Shown here one piece after another: positions 8,965 to 21,415 of a stretch of DNA of 64,000 nucleotides. Made by a program: the position numbers and the translations under genes. The stretch's first letter is position 1, and each line of letters starts with the position of its first letter. Source of the stretch: Niebla homalea (Eukaryota; Ascomycota; Lecanoromycetes; Lecanorales; Ramalinaceae); the NCBI GenBank assembly GCA_019925105.1, contig JAHGAU010000035.1:186001-250000 (forward strand), given 5' to 3'. The notes under the pieces are model-generated. The model made no database searches. It worked only from the letters and a program-made list of their open reading frames with translations, and was not told the origin of the DNA.

Positions 8965-11719
8965 ATGGGAAATACCGACTCCAAGCTCGTCTTCAAGCAA
9001 GGCATATTCAAGCTCTCATCTCCCGAACCGGTAGCAGCAGATGATTCATACTGGCGTGGCTTCTATGAGCTGCCTGCATCACCGGATGACATCTTTTCCC
9101 TCTTCACTCCAACAGATATCCGCCGGGCCCGAGATGCTGCCATTAAGAATATAGAGACCCTTGTCCAGACTCTTGCAACAAGGCTCTCAGTCTTGAGACA
9201 GCACCGAGGCTTCCCTCAAGCTGATGTTGCCCCAGAAAGACAGGCATTGAACTGCATCAGAGTGTTGACCAGAATACTGCCGTTCATATACGAGGATGAG
9301 AAATTGGATGGGTGGGAAGATGCCTTCTTCTGGGAGAAGAGACGGAGAAGAAAGGCTCGCGAGACGAACGAGGTGCTATTCGACGAGTCAAGAAGAGACA
9401 CGAGTCAAGAGCCTTTGGTAACGCCAGAATATGAGGATGTGAGGCCGCTTGGTGAAGACCTTGTAGATACCCTCATCGATCTCCTATTCTACGTTGGCTT
9501 CACTATTCCCCCTTCAGATCGCTTTCGGGACAAGGTCACATATGCGATATGGCAGAGAGGCGTAGGTTGTACCACTGCGAGGAACGGTACGAAAGAGATG
9601 GAGAGCAATCGCATTGAAGTGCTGAGGCTGCTCCTCACCCTAACCAGCAGATCCTTGTACATGCCTGCTCATGTCCTTCCCGTGAAGGGCGTCAAAGCTC
9701 TGACGTACATCACCACTTGCCCGGACAAGCAACTCATTCTTTCCTTATTATGCTCACAGTTGAATACGGCCTTGAACTACAACCCAGCTAGTTGGAGAGT
9801 CCCTTATGATCACGTTGTCTACCAGGACCCGAAACAACTCCTCGTGACCTACTCATTGCAATTCCTGCTGGCAACGCTTCTGTATGCAAGCCCAGAAGAC
9901 AGCAAAGGATACGTTCCAAAGAATCATTTTCGACATTTTTTGGGCAGAGTGCACAGGTTGCAGGATCTGGAGTTCCTTGCTGAAGGCATGACCAAAACCT
10001 TAAATCAACCTGTAAGTGGACCTATGTCAACAGCCGTACCATTCCGCGTACTGATCATGTCCAGTTGCAAGCGACTTCATCATATTTGCCAGGCAGTCAG
10101 AAGTCTGTAAGCTGGGCTCCGGAGATGATGATGCTCTTTTGGGAAACGCTGCAATGCAATAAACGCTTTCGATCCTTCATCATCGATGGTGATAAAGGGC
10201 ATGAATTTATGATTCTAATGCTATTCTATGCGCTTGACTGTAGGTTGGACCCATCAAAGCAAGGGACTGTAAGGATGTGCGTTTTTGTTCTGCAGACACT
10301 GAGCACAGAGACGAATTTTGGGAAACTTCTCAACCGAGAATTTCATGGTCATGAGTCCTTGCCCCCGAACATGCGCGCACAGAATTTTCGAGGCTCTTAT
10401 GGCGACTTCCTTATCATTGTGAGCTTGTCGGTACCATATCAACGTACAGAGACTGACAGACATAGGCAATCCACAACCTAATCACCTCGAGCCAGGGCAA
10501 GCTTGATGCCATCTATCCGTCGCTGCTTGCAACGATCAATAACGTCGCTCCATATCTTGAGCAGTTGACCGCCCAGTCATGCACCAAACTCCTACAACTT
10601 TATGCATCAATCTCATCACCCAGCTTTCTCCTCGCCAACGAAACGAATTACGCCCTCTTGCAATCCCTCCTCGAATCTCTCAATGCGATCATAGAGCATC
10701 AGTATATCAGTCAGTCTGAGCGAATGCTAGAAAGTGCCCAGTTGCTGACCGCCTGAGCAGATAACCGTGTTTTGATTCAAGGCATCTTCAAATATCGAAG
10801 GCGCTTTGAAGCCTTGAGGTCTTTCACCCTTGAAAGCGGACAAGAAGAGATCGAGCGGATGAACAGGCGGAAGAAACAAGCTGCCACCTCATCTGAACCA
10901 TCGAGCCCAATCGCAAATTCACGAAGCACCTCCGTCGACAGCCTTCGAAGTCCGCAAAGTGCTCGGTCCCCAACTTTGAACGCAGTGCCGGAAAATGGCG
11001 CTTTCGCTATAGGCGATGACGATGATGCTTCCGATAACGACACCCACGACACGCCTGCAACGCCAAACCCGTCCTCACCTTCAACGCATACTTCCAGAAC
11101 AGCTTCCGTTTCCTCTTCCATAGGAGAACCCTTGCCCACGCAACTTCGCGGTATGTCAGAAAAGGCCCGTGGCAAAATGCCCGCGGGTCAGCCATCATTC
11201 TCCCGCCAGAACAGCACCACTTCCCTTTCTGCTCATCAAGTCCTTTCTCCTACGATTTCTGGTGGTGTATTTGCTCCCACGCCTGGCTGGATAGACAGCT
11301 GGCTACCTACACTCCCTCTTCACACCATCCTGACACTCCTCTCATACCCATCGCCTCCCCGGAATCTACCGCCAACAGTCGAACAAACGGCGCCGCGGGT
11401 TCACTTCTTCGAATGGACGCCCTTGTCATTGGGCTGGTACGAGAGCTTGCTCTGGGGTTTCATCTTCACCGCGGAAATGGTGGTGCAAAAGGGCACAGTG
11501 GGTGTCTGGAACGGGACAGGGGTCCGCCTATTCAGAGTTCAGCAGGAGCAGGCGAGGGGACCGAGTCTCATGAAACCCATGGGTGCTGTGGACGCGGTTG
11601 GCAGTCGAATCGTCAGCGGCATTGGAAGCCTGAATTTAAGGGCAGGCGCGGGCGGAGGTGCTGCTGCCGCTGGTGGGGGGGATGATGGGAGAAGTGCGGC
11701 TGGGGTGCGCGATGTTTGA
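8965..11719 (+). CDS. HID1/Ftp105-family Golgi protein
   Basis: Member of the HID1 family (dense-core vesicle and trans-Golgi trafficking in animals; Ftp105 in fission yeast). Exons are 8965..10011, 10065..10418, 10466..10709 and 10761..11719, giving 867 residues in continuous frame with introns of 47-53 bp. The N-terminus MGNTDSKLVFKQGIFKL has the Gly-2 needed for N-myristoylation. ELPASPDDIFSLFTPTDIRR is the family hallmark. Exon 4 begins with VLIQGIFKYRRRFEALRSFT and TLESGQEEIERMNRRKK, also conserved. A Ser/Pro-rich low-complexity insert follows, then the C-terminal block with FFEWTPLSLGWYESLLWGFI. The third donor (GTCAGT at 10710) is the least certain splice site; the alternative GTATAT at 10702 breaks the frame. 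Confidence 0.93.
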
Positions 11720-12371
11720 ATGTATTGTGGTATTACCCTGCAGGAAGAAAAAATCGAGTAATGAATTCTTTAGTATTGCCATGTTATGCACGGCGGATAT
11801 CAGGCATGACGAGGGAAACATCGTGGCTGACACGGACCTAATCTATCAATTGTGAAATACACAAATAGTATATGCTACGTGATGACCAACTTATCTCCTA
11901 CACACGTTCTACATCCTGTTGAGAATTAATCGACAACTTTCCCATAATTATTTGTTAGACGTCTTCTTTACCACCATTCTAAACATTATTCTACCACGCG
12001 TAGGTCTGAGCATGATTGACCATACATCTCAGCATGCCCCCCCTTTTCACATACTCAACCTCCTTGTGGAACCTTACCTCCGTACTCCTCTCTCCTTCCC
12101 ACGCGTGTCACTTTGCTATTCTCTTCCTTGATTACAATCCAGAAGCACTTCGGAGATTCCACGTCACGAGACCCCAGCGCGTGGCTAGCTTCTGACTTGT
12201 TCCATGACAACCATTCAATTGCGGATGAACGTGACGATGAACGACGAACCGTCATCGATAGACCTGGGCTGATGATGCTGTTCACTTCAACTTCTTCCAT
12301 ACTGGTCAAGTGTGAATGAAACCAGGCTGTTTACACCATCGGCGCAAGCATGTCATACTGATAGCACTTGG
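11720..12371. other. Intergenic, no gene seen
   Basis: About 650 bp between HID1 and the MFS gene. It is AT-rich around 11840-12010. No coding pattern or repeat recognised; the MFS promoter lies here. Confidence 0.45.
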
Positions 12372-13810
12372 ATGGCGACTTCAAACAAAGCCGACGTAGA
12401 TGCTGAAAAGAACGATGAGCCAACTGGAGAGTCATACTCGTCCTTCAGCCCTCTACAAAAGTCTCTCCTTGTCTATGCAGCTTCTATATCGGCGACATTC
12501 TCCGGTCTGTCGTCCTTCATCTATTATCCAGCAATCACTGCAATTGCGAAATCACTAAGCAAATCTGTCGGTGCGATCAACCTCACTATCACATCTTACT
12601 TGGTGGTAGCTGGGATAGCCCCTTCAGTCCTGGGTGATCTAGCGAATCGTGTTGGTCGACGCCCTATCAGCATCGTCGCGCTCACTATTTATCTGGGAGC
12701 CAACGTCGGACTGGCCTCGCAAAACAATTTCACAGCATTAGTCATCCTGAGATGTCTGCAAAGCGCCGGCGCCTCGAGCACAATAGCAATAGCATATGGG
12801 GTTATCGCGGATGTCTCGATACCCGCTGAGCGAGGAACGTACATGGGTATCCTTATGGGATTTATTAATGCAGCACCCTCTCTCGGTCCAATCATTGGTG
12901 GCGTGATAGCTCAACAGCTTTCCTGGCACTGGGTCTTCTGGCTCTTCGCCATTCTCGGTGGAACGCACTTATTAATTCTCGCCTTGTTCTTTCCAGAGAC
13001 GTCCCGCAAGCACGTAGGTAATGGGAGCCAGGTACCCGCTGGCTGGAGGAGCCGATCTATCTATTCGGGAGTAGCGCAACGAAGGTCCCCAAACACCCCT
13101 GCATCTGGCGCTTGCACTTCTTTCTCCCTTCCAAATCCATTTTCGTGTCTCCTCACCCTTTTCGACAGATCTAACTTTACGTTCTTTTGGTCGGCGGCCT
13201 TGGGTACACAGTCTTCGGCTGTCTTGCCGCATCTTTGTCCGCTCAAATGATGGATCTCTATTCCCTGAACTATCTTACAGGAGGGTTGCTCTACCTACCT
13301 TCGGGTGTTGGTGGGATACTCGCTGCATATCTGACGGGAAAATTGTTGAACCATGATTATCGCGTCATTGCCCTCAAATATGGGTTTCCTGTGACCAAGT
13401 CAAGTGATATCACTGGTTTCCCCATAGAAGAAGCGAGGCTCAGATGGGTCTTCTTGTTCATGGCACTGAGTGCTGGCGCATCGATTGGATATGGCTGGAC
13501 ATTACAGAAGAGAACGCACCTGTGTTTACCCCTTGTAATGCAATTCGTCACTGGCAGCACTTCCGTCGCTACTTTTGTCGTCTGTGGCTCGCTTCTCACA
13601 GACCTCAATCCAGAGCGCAGCGCCACTGTTCAGGCGAGCTACAACCTTGTCAGATGTATATTGAGTGGGGTCGGAGTAGGGTTTCTTCAGATAGTCGCGG
13701 ATGGTATTGGCGTTGGATGGTGCTTCACTATTTATGCTGCGTGTGGAGCATTGGGTATACCACTGCTCCTCCTTCTCCGATCCAAAGGCCCTAAATGGCG
13801 TGAATTCTAA
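12372..13810 (+). pseudogene. DHA1-type MFS drug transporter with a one-base frameshift
   Basis: Proton-antiport drug/metabolite transporter of the 12-TM DHA1 group. The start is ATG at 12372 (MATSNKADVDAEKN). The first frame holds TM1-TM6 with LVVAGIAPSVLGDLANRVGRRP (motif A loop), GVIADVSIPAERGTYMG and LSWHWVFWLFAILGGTHL, then the family motif VGNGS and PNPFSCLLTLFDRSNFTFF. It then breaks, and the second half (VGGLGYTVFGCLAASLSAQ to SKGPKWREF) continues in another frame. The two join perfectly if one T is added to the TTTT run at 13185-13188, and no GT-AG intron restores the frame without losing conserved sequence. This is either a young pseudogene or a homopolymer sequencing error. The rest is intact (about 480 residues if joined). 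Confidence 0.8.
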
Positions 13811-13997
13811 GAAGCCAACTAGCGGTCGAAAAAGAGTCAAAGATGCATACAATAATACTGAAATGAGTGGACATGCAAGCGCCACCAACGAAACGTTATC
13901 TTGGCTCACTAGTGATGCGACTCACCAGGTGAAGCTTGATCTTTACATGTTCACAATGCTCCAATCCAACGACTGACCCTTGAGGTATCGATCCGAA

Positions 13998-15406
13998 TCA
14001 ACTCTCGCCCCTGGCGCTAGGTCTGTCATCAAACCCTGCCAATCCTTCGGAGTGCTTCTCGATAAGTCGTCTCATTTCCGCCATTGCCCTGTACGTATCA
14101 GCTGCTGGGCAAAGAGTGATCGGGCGATAAGCTACATGTCACGGAACTTCCTCCCAACAGCAGTGTCTGGAAATAACGCAGAGTTAAGAAGGTCGTAGCG
14201 TCTAGCCGCATAGGACCCGATTGATCAGCTGTCACGACAATCCCAAACATGACAGGGACACTTACATAGCGTACAGCGCGTTTCTATCGTCCCAGTCACC
14301 TTTGGGTTCGGACATGCCCATTACCCGCTGGTACTGCTTTAGATACGGTCGACCCATTTTGTATCGAGGTGCTCTCCAACTCCCCAAGTCCGCTTCATTA
14401 TGGCCCCAAAACGCACATGAATCGAAGATGATGATCTCGTCGGTATCGGCGTCGGGCATTGCGTTTCCGGGCCAAAGGTCGGAGTGTACGAGGCAAGGCT
14501 TGATCGACCGACCACCTGTTTCTAATGGGCGCAACAATCTTGGAATCACCTTCTCAAAGAGTCCTTCTTTCAGTATCTCCAGTTCCTCATCCTTCCCATG
14601 GGCATCCTCTTCAACCTGCAGCATTTTCTTCATGGCACGTGTGAACCATGTCTCCCACGAACTCTGCCAGGTATTATCGTTCGGGATATTAGCCAGGTGG
14701 GTCGGAAGATGAAAACCAAATTGCTCGCTCTTCCCCATGCTCTCTTTGTGTACTTGGGCAATGATGTTGACGAACCGATCCACCTCCGGCACCTCATCCT
14801 CCACCATGTCATAGAACTCGCAGAGGTAGAACCAAGTCGAAGGGTCAGACTTATAGTGGCCCCAAGCAAGAGGCATTGGTACGTGGTTGGGAATGTACTG
14901 GTAGAAGATCCTCTCAGAGGCATACGTTCCTTCCATCATCCTTCTACCCGTCTCGCCTGCTTGGGACTGGCTAATTAACAACGTAAGCGGCATATCAGTG
15001 GTGAAGAAGCTTACCTTCTTGAAAAAGGATTTGAGCTAAAGAAGATGCACTTGTCAGTTGTATTCTACAAAAACAATCCGGGGTTTGCAATGCCGCTGCA
15101 TAATCAATCTGAGAATTACCACATTGGTCGAGGATCAACAAGGATATTACAATGCAGCTGAATAATTCAGCCTTTGGAGCCAAAGCTCGCACAAGCCAGC
15201 ACCACTCGGTTTCTAGATGGAAATCGACGGGATAAGCTCACCTCTCCATTCTTGAGTCTGCAATCTATGCGGACGGTGTGAACCCATGCGCTCGCACCCG
15301 AGGGCGATATGGCTAATACTAAGGATCCAGTGGGAAGTTCAGCAAGCACATTGTCATCTAATTCAGCATCCTGTGACACCCTCAAAGAGGACAGCTGCTC
15401 TTCCAT
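13998..15406 (-). CDS. Fructosamine-kinase/aminoglycoside-phosphotransferase-like protein
   Basis: Protein-kinase-fold small-molecule kinase of the fructosamine-3-kinase group, which is expanded in filamentous ascomycetes; the substrate is unknown. Five exons: 15406..15242, 15035..15015, 14966..14266, 14201..14136 and 14088..13998, 347 residues in continuous frame. Motifs are WVHTVRIDCRLKNGE, then LKSFFKK (the conserved lysine strand, entirely on a 21-nt exon), SQAGETGRRMMEGTYASE, the catalytic loop CLVHSDLWPGN (HxDxxxxN) and IIIFDSCAFWGHNEADLG (metal-binding Asp). The C-terminal exons add RYDLLNSALFPD and MRRLIEKHSEG, usual for the family. Intron 1 is 206 bp, four times longer than the rest. 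The gene is divergent from the NLR gene, with 737 bp between the starts. Confidence 0.88.
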
Positions 15407-16143
15407 GGGTATTACAGATATTGGAACGATGGAACAGATGTTTGATATGCTCAAAAGCTTGATAAACGAACGATGACTGCTGCTGGAGGCCAAGCTGTCG
15501 CCTTCTATCCCACGCCACTTGCAGCAGGTTCAATGTAATGTGGCTTCTGTAAGGGACGAATGCCAATGCAAGGGCGCCGGTGGTTGCTTGGTTCCGAAAG
15601 CAATACAGGTCGGAGTGAACCCGTCCTCCCCAACCCAGTCAAAGTAAAGGCTCTGCCGATCTGAGAATGTTGTCTCCACCAGTGCCCTTGCCCTCCTTGC
15701 TAGTCTGTGGCTACCCGCTCACTATTCATAGCCTAATACCGGTGCCTTCAGACTGTTACTCTTTATGTTCTGGGCAGATCGATATCAGGGAAGGCCGCAC
15801 TTACATGAAATGGAGAGAAAACAAGGGATCAACCGTTTGGGGCACAGGTGTGGAGACATTCGTCCTTCACCTATCTTTGGGAGTGAGCCAATAGGAACCG
15901 GCGGTGCCCCAGCACCCTGAATGCATGGTGATAGTGCGTGCCGGGAGAAACCAATGACGTTTCCATAGACTGCTCTTTGGCGTCTGTACTGAGTCTTCTT
16001 GGTTGAAAAGCTTCCAGGCCTTTTCGTATCCATCGAACATCAATTGCAAGGGCCAAATACCGTGGGTGCAAGCGGCGCATTGCATTTCAAGATTCCTCCA
16101 CTGAAGTCTAGCCAGGGTCTGTCGTAGGCAGTATGGGCATACA
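15407..16143. promoter_or_regulatory. Divergent intergenic region, kinase-like gene / NLR gene
   Basis: 737 bp that must hold both promoters and 5' untranslated regions. A minus-strand open frame (15867..16340) with CxxC pairs overlaps it but begins at TTG and collides with NLR exon 1. I do not accept it as a gene. Confidence 0.4.
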
Positions 16144-19100
16144 ATGGTGAGAACATCTTGTAGAGTTTTTGATTTATTCTTGGATCTTGCTGACCATGAT
16201 GTGAGGCAAGAGCCAAACCGCAGCAAGACCTCTGCCAGCTCCTCTTTCTTCAACAGGCGGTTCACAGGCATAAGTCTAGCTCCGCGAGGGGGTGAACTGG
16301 AATCTACCGATGGAATTCGGGGGCCATTCTGCTTCACCAACCCTCAGAGATTTTGATCGACTTTATCTTTGTGCATGACCTCCGAGGCGGGTCGCGGAAG
16401 AAATGGACCAAGACTGAAGACCCGGCTCACTTCTGGCCGAAGGAGTGGCTACCCAGAGAGCCCAAGTTTAAACATGTTCGGATACACAGCTTCGGCTTCA
16501 GCTCCGACTGGGGTGAGAGAAAAGGAAGCCAGATCACTATACATGATTTTGGACAGGCTCTGCTGGGCGACATACAAAATGCCCCATCCCTCACTGGGAA
16601 GGGCAGAAGCACGCCGATAGTAATGGTTGGGCACAGCTTGGGTGGGATGGTGATCAAGAAGATGCTGCTCCTGGCGAAGCAGGACCCTAATCACAAGGAG
16701 CTTGCTTCAAGGATTCACAGCATTTTTTGCCTTGCAACTCCTCACCGCGGAGCCGACAGTGCACAACTACTCAGCAAAATGCTCAGAGTCACAGTCTCGC
16801 ACGGCTCCAAACCCTACGTTGACAATTTGATCCCAAAGTCTGATGCTATCCAGGTGATTAATGATCGTTTTCGCAACGCATATCAAGGCATACAGCTGTG
16901 GTCATTCTTCGAGACTGTCAACACATCCTTGGGCCTCATTGTCGAACAAGATTCTGCTGTGCTCGAGCTACCAGGCGAGCGAGGACAGCTGTCAAATGCT
17001 GACCATCGTCATGTGTGCAAATTTGACGGTATGCACTTTCCAATTCGATGATCTTCGAAGAGCCTTGATATCACTTCAAGCCTCTTCCGTTTGCTGTGAT
17101 CTTGCGCTCCCTTCTTCGGATGGATTCACTTATGGATTCACACATACAGTACACAAGTGTTTCTCCCCTTCTTCGAGAACACTACTGAGCCCTTTCTATG
17201 CGCAGACCCATCAGATAGCAATTATTCTACACTGAGGAATGCTTTCGTGTCCAACATCGAGGCCATCGAGACAACATGGTTTTCCGCGAGGTCAGAAGAT
17301 CACCACGCTGAGATGAGTCTTCTCTCTTGCTGGCTGGGCTTGGTTGAGCCTCCTGAGGCAGACCTCACCACTGTTGCCGATCTACAGACCGAAGGCTCAT
17401 GTGCTTGGCTTACAGCAGGAGACGCATTTCAGACCTGGCAACAAGGCCCAACCGATCAACCAAAATACTACTGGCTCTACGGAGACCCTGCGACGGGTAA
17501 GTCAATCTTAGCAGGCCACGTCATCAAGTATCTTCACGATTTCAACAGTGATTGCTCATATTTTTTCTTCAAACATGGTACAAGCGGAAAGTCTAACATA
17601 GCTGAATTGCTATGCTCGTTGGCTTGGCAAATGGCAGCTTCAAACTCAGACATTCGTCGGAAGATTGTTGATATGGAGCGGGATGGGCTGTCTGTGGACA
17701 AGACCGACGAGCGGTCCATCTGGCGCACAATCTTCGTCACGCGTATATTCCGAACTGAACTGCGGCAGCCTCATTTTTGGGTCATCGATGGTGTGGATGA
17801 ATGCACGAACCAAGCCTCGCTATTCCCACTGCTTTCCAAGATTGACAAACAATTTCCTCTGAGAGTTTTCATTACTAGCCGGCCTTCTCTCGGCATCGAA
17901 AGAGGTTTTTCAAAAGAGAGGATATCTGTGACTCAAGAGCCTTTGACACGGAAACGCTCGCTTACTGACATCTCTATATTCGTTCATGCGCATGCTCAGT
18001 ACTTGCCGGTCGAAGGTCAAGAGGAGCAAGAGAAGCTTGTACAAATCATCATTGACAAGTCTCATGGCAACTTTCTTTGGACAAAACTTGTAGTCACAGA
18101 GCTGGAAGAGGCGATGAGTGAGCAGCGGGTCCATGAGATCCTGGAATCTGTACCAGAAGAGATAGACAACCTCTACTCCCGCATCTTGAGCAATATAGCA
18201 GCCTCGCCACGCAACCTGGAGCTTGTGATGACCATCTTGCGATGGACGGTATGCGTATCACGAGCTTTGACCGTAGGTGAATTGCGAGAAGCATTGCGTC
18301 TCGACCTTGGCGAGACTTTGCCACAATTAGAGAGGACCGTTGGCTCGATCTGTGGGCATTTGGTCTATGTTGACCCTCAATCGAGGGTCCGACCCACACA
18401 TCAGACTGTCCGTGAGTACCTGTTACGTGGGGAGAGAGGGTCGGAGTTTACTATCCAACGCTCGCAGGCCCATTCTCGGATATCCGAAGTGTGCTTGAGA
18501 TATCTATCTGGAGATGAAATGAAAACGCCCCGACATCGACGAGGAGGCGTTGTAGCGGCTCGACAGCACAAAAGATCCGCGTTTTCAGACTATGCGACCA
18601 AGCATTTCTCTGACCATGTTGTCAAATGTTCTGCCTCGGTGGATTCACACCTTTCCACCTTGAACGCGTTCTTACAAAGTAATTCACTCACATGGATAGA
18701 AGTCGTCGCTCTTAGTCGTGATCTTGGCTCACTCTCTCAGACTGCCAAGAACCTCAGAAAATTTCTCGCTCGTCGTTCAAAGTACCAGCCACCCTTGGGT
18801 ATTGAGGTTCAGAACATCTCCGAATGGGCTGACGATCTCATTCACATCGTAGCGCAATTTGGGCGAGCGTTGCTGGCTTCCCCAATTGCTATCCAGTTGC
18901 TGATACCCCCAATATGTCCACGAGGTTCGGTAATATATAAGACGTTTGGGGAATACGCAAGAGGTCTGCGGTTGAATGGTCTCTCAGAATCAGAATGGGA
19001 TGACCGACTTTGTTGCATCATCTTCCAAACATCGCAAACACTATCTGTCGCTTGCCGCGATGACAAGTATGCGTTGGGTCTGTCCGATGGGACAATTCAT

Positions 19101-21415
19101 ATATATGATGAAGCCACTTATCTGGAAAAGATGGTACTCGAAAATGGCGAACCTGTCCGCTGTCTCAATTTTGCAAGCTTAAATATGTACATCGCCTCGG
19201 CTGGCAGGAAATCGATCAGCCTTTACGAAACTTCGACAGGCACACTAATGTGGAGAGCGAAGGTCACAGATCAGCCGATAGCCCTTGAGTTCAGCGAGGA
19301 TGCTAGAACCCTGATGGCGGCAACAAGAGCGAATTCAATGAGTCTTTGGGCTGTAGAGACCGGCCAGGAGGTAGACAAATCCCAGTTCACGGATATCAAC
19401 GAGGAAGACCATTCCGATTTTCACTATCAACGCCCGCCAACCCATGCAGCGTTTTCCCCTGTTCTCAACCTACTTGGTGTTGTCTATCGTCAGCGACCGG
19501 TCAGCTTATGGGACTTGGAGGATAGATCGTTTGTCGGCCAGTACCACAGGGAAGGAGCTTCATATCCTGGGTAAGTAGATCTCAGAGACGTTTGAACCAA
19601 TTGTCCTGGGGATTCCACGTCTTGTCATGCAATGCCGACTCCGTGTTCTACCTGGAAAAGCGATACTGACACCGCGCTTTACTTAGACCTTTGACTCAGG
19701 ATTTCCTGTTCAACCCTAATCCCGAGATCTGTCGTGCCGCCGTGCTCTATCAGGACGGCACCGTCGTGATATTTGACCCTTGGACCCAGCAGACTGACAT
19801 CATCCGGGATATAGGGGCTAATGTGGTCGCTGTCTCACCTGATGGCATACTACTGGCCAGTGGGAGTGGAGATGGTGTAATCAAAATCTTTGAGTTCGAA
19901 ACGTTGAAAATGCTCTATCAAATCAATTCACACGAGGAAGCCATCAAAACTTTGTCATTCAATAGCAGCGGTCTAAGGTTCCTTGAAATCCGTGGAAAGC
20001 ACTGCAATATTTGGGAACCTTCGGTCTTGGTGCGGCGGACAGGTTCTGGTGACGACTCTAGTGCCGATTTCAGCGAAAGTGTCACCGAGGGTCCAGAGTA
20101 CATCGCTTCACGCACGTGCCACGAAGAATTAGCCATTACAGCATGCATTGTACACCACGACGACGACCATGTCTTTTGTGGTCGCGAGAATAGAACGGTA
20201 GCAGCCTACTCTGCAGCAAGTGGTGGGGTGATTCAGGAGCTTTTCACTCATAGTAAAGATGTTGCTGTTGACATTGTCGGTTGGTGCGAGTCCGCAAACC
20301 TGCTCTTAACTCTTGACCGATCCGGTGGCTTTGCCTTGAGAAAGATCATTACAAACAACACGGACACCCTTGATGTTGGTAACATTTTGTGTCATGGGAA
20401 GGTATCCGGTATCATACAGCAGACGCTTATCCGCCCAGATGGAACGCAGCTACTCATCTCGACCTCAGAGGCCACCGAGCTTTGGGAGATTGCTGCTTCC
20501 AATGTACTCAATATATATGGTCCACAAGACCTACCGACAACCCTGGGCCGATGGAGTCAGCATCCAAAGCGCTCAGATCAACTACTCCTTATGAGCAGCT
20601 CACAGGCCTTCATTTACGATTGGAACAGCCTCCACCTCAGCGGGAACCCCAAGGGTATCAACCTCCGGCTGTCCGCACCATCCTCAGCGTCTACTGGACA
20701 GCTGAACTTCTCATCCCATGGCAAGAACATCTGCGCGATATACTCTGCAACCGACTTACCAGCGGCGAAAGCGCCACCATCATTACGCCTTTGGCCTACA
20801 GGTACGTACTGTCGGAGCAAATACATCTCCCTTGGGAAAACTGTCTAGAAAACTAGGATTGTTGCCAAATAGGGGACATCTCTGTTCATAATATATATCT
20901 AGACCCTGGGCTCTTGTATTGTTTGTTTGTTTGGCCATTTTCTCTTTTCCCTTTTGTGCGTGGATTAAAAATCCAACAATGCTGACTGACTCCGTGTTGT
21001 AAAAATTCGTCCAGCCGCCCTCCAGTCCCCAACAGGCGAAGCCTGCAAACCTGCCGCATCCTACGATGACATCGCCAACTCCATCAAGGCCGTCATCGGC
21101 ACCCACAGGTCGTTGCTTATCTATCTGGACCACACCGGCTGGGTCTGCTCCATCAATATTGACGACATCGTCACCATGGAGAGGCTCTACACGAGGCACT
21201 TCTTCATTCCCCCTCAATGGCACAGCACGCTGGGGAAGATGTCGATAGCGGTGACCCCGGGGAAGGGAGCGGTGCTGATGGCGATCAAGCACGAGCTTGC
21301 CGTGTTCCAGCACGGGCTCGAGTTCGAGGAGAAGGTTGGCTTTGGGGGAACTGCGGTCGCTGCGAAGCTGTCGATGCGCAGCGTCTTGAAGCGGGGGAGG
21401 TCGGATCCGTTGTGA
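16144..21415 (+). CDS. NLR-like protein: alpha/beta hydrolase - NACHT - WD40
   Basis: Signal-transducing NTPase of the fungal STAND/NLR class, implicated in non-self recognition. Exons are 16144..16291, 16348..17028, 17206..19570, 19687..20801 and 21015..21415, 1569 codons in continuous frame. The SesB-type hydrolase domain (about residues 50-260) has LIDFIFVHDLRGG, the nucleophile elbow GHSLGG at 144-149 and LATPHRG. The NACHT domain has the P-loop YGDPATGKS near 369-376, Walker B FWVIDGVDEC near 467-476 and sensor FITSRPS; a winged-helix-like part with VRPTHQTVREYLLRGERG follows. From about residue 880 come diverged WD40-type beta-propeller blades (LGLSDGTIHIYDE, LASGSGDGVIKIFEF) and a conserved ending with SLLIYLDHTGWVCSINIDD. 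Introns (56, 177, 116, 213 bp) are mostly longer than its neighbours'. Exon 1 is the weakest part; it rests on phase and on the GISLAPRG-EILIDF junction. Confidence 0.88.

Noticed and set aside
13100..13210. Hidden intron as the cause of the DHA1 frame change
   Set aside because: Candidate donors and acceptors (for example GTGTCT at about 13145 to ACACAG at about 13207) give the wrong phase or delete a membrane helix; a one-base lesion explains it better.
15867..16340. 157-codon minus-strand frame with CxxC pairs (CPYC, CAAC), suggestive of a zinc protein
   Set aside because: It has no ATG near its 5' end, overlaps NLR exon 1 on the other strand, and lacks any further conserved pattern. Kept as unlikely.
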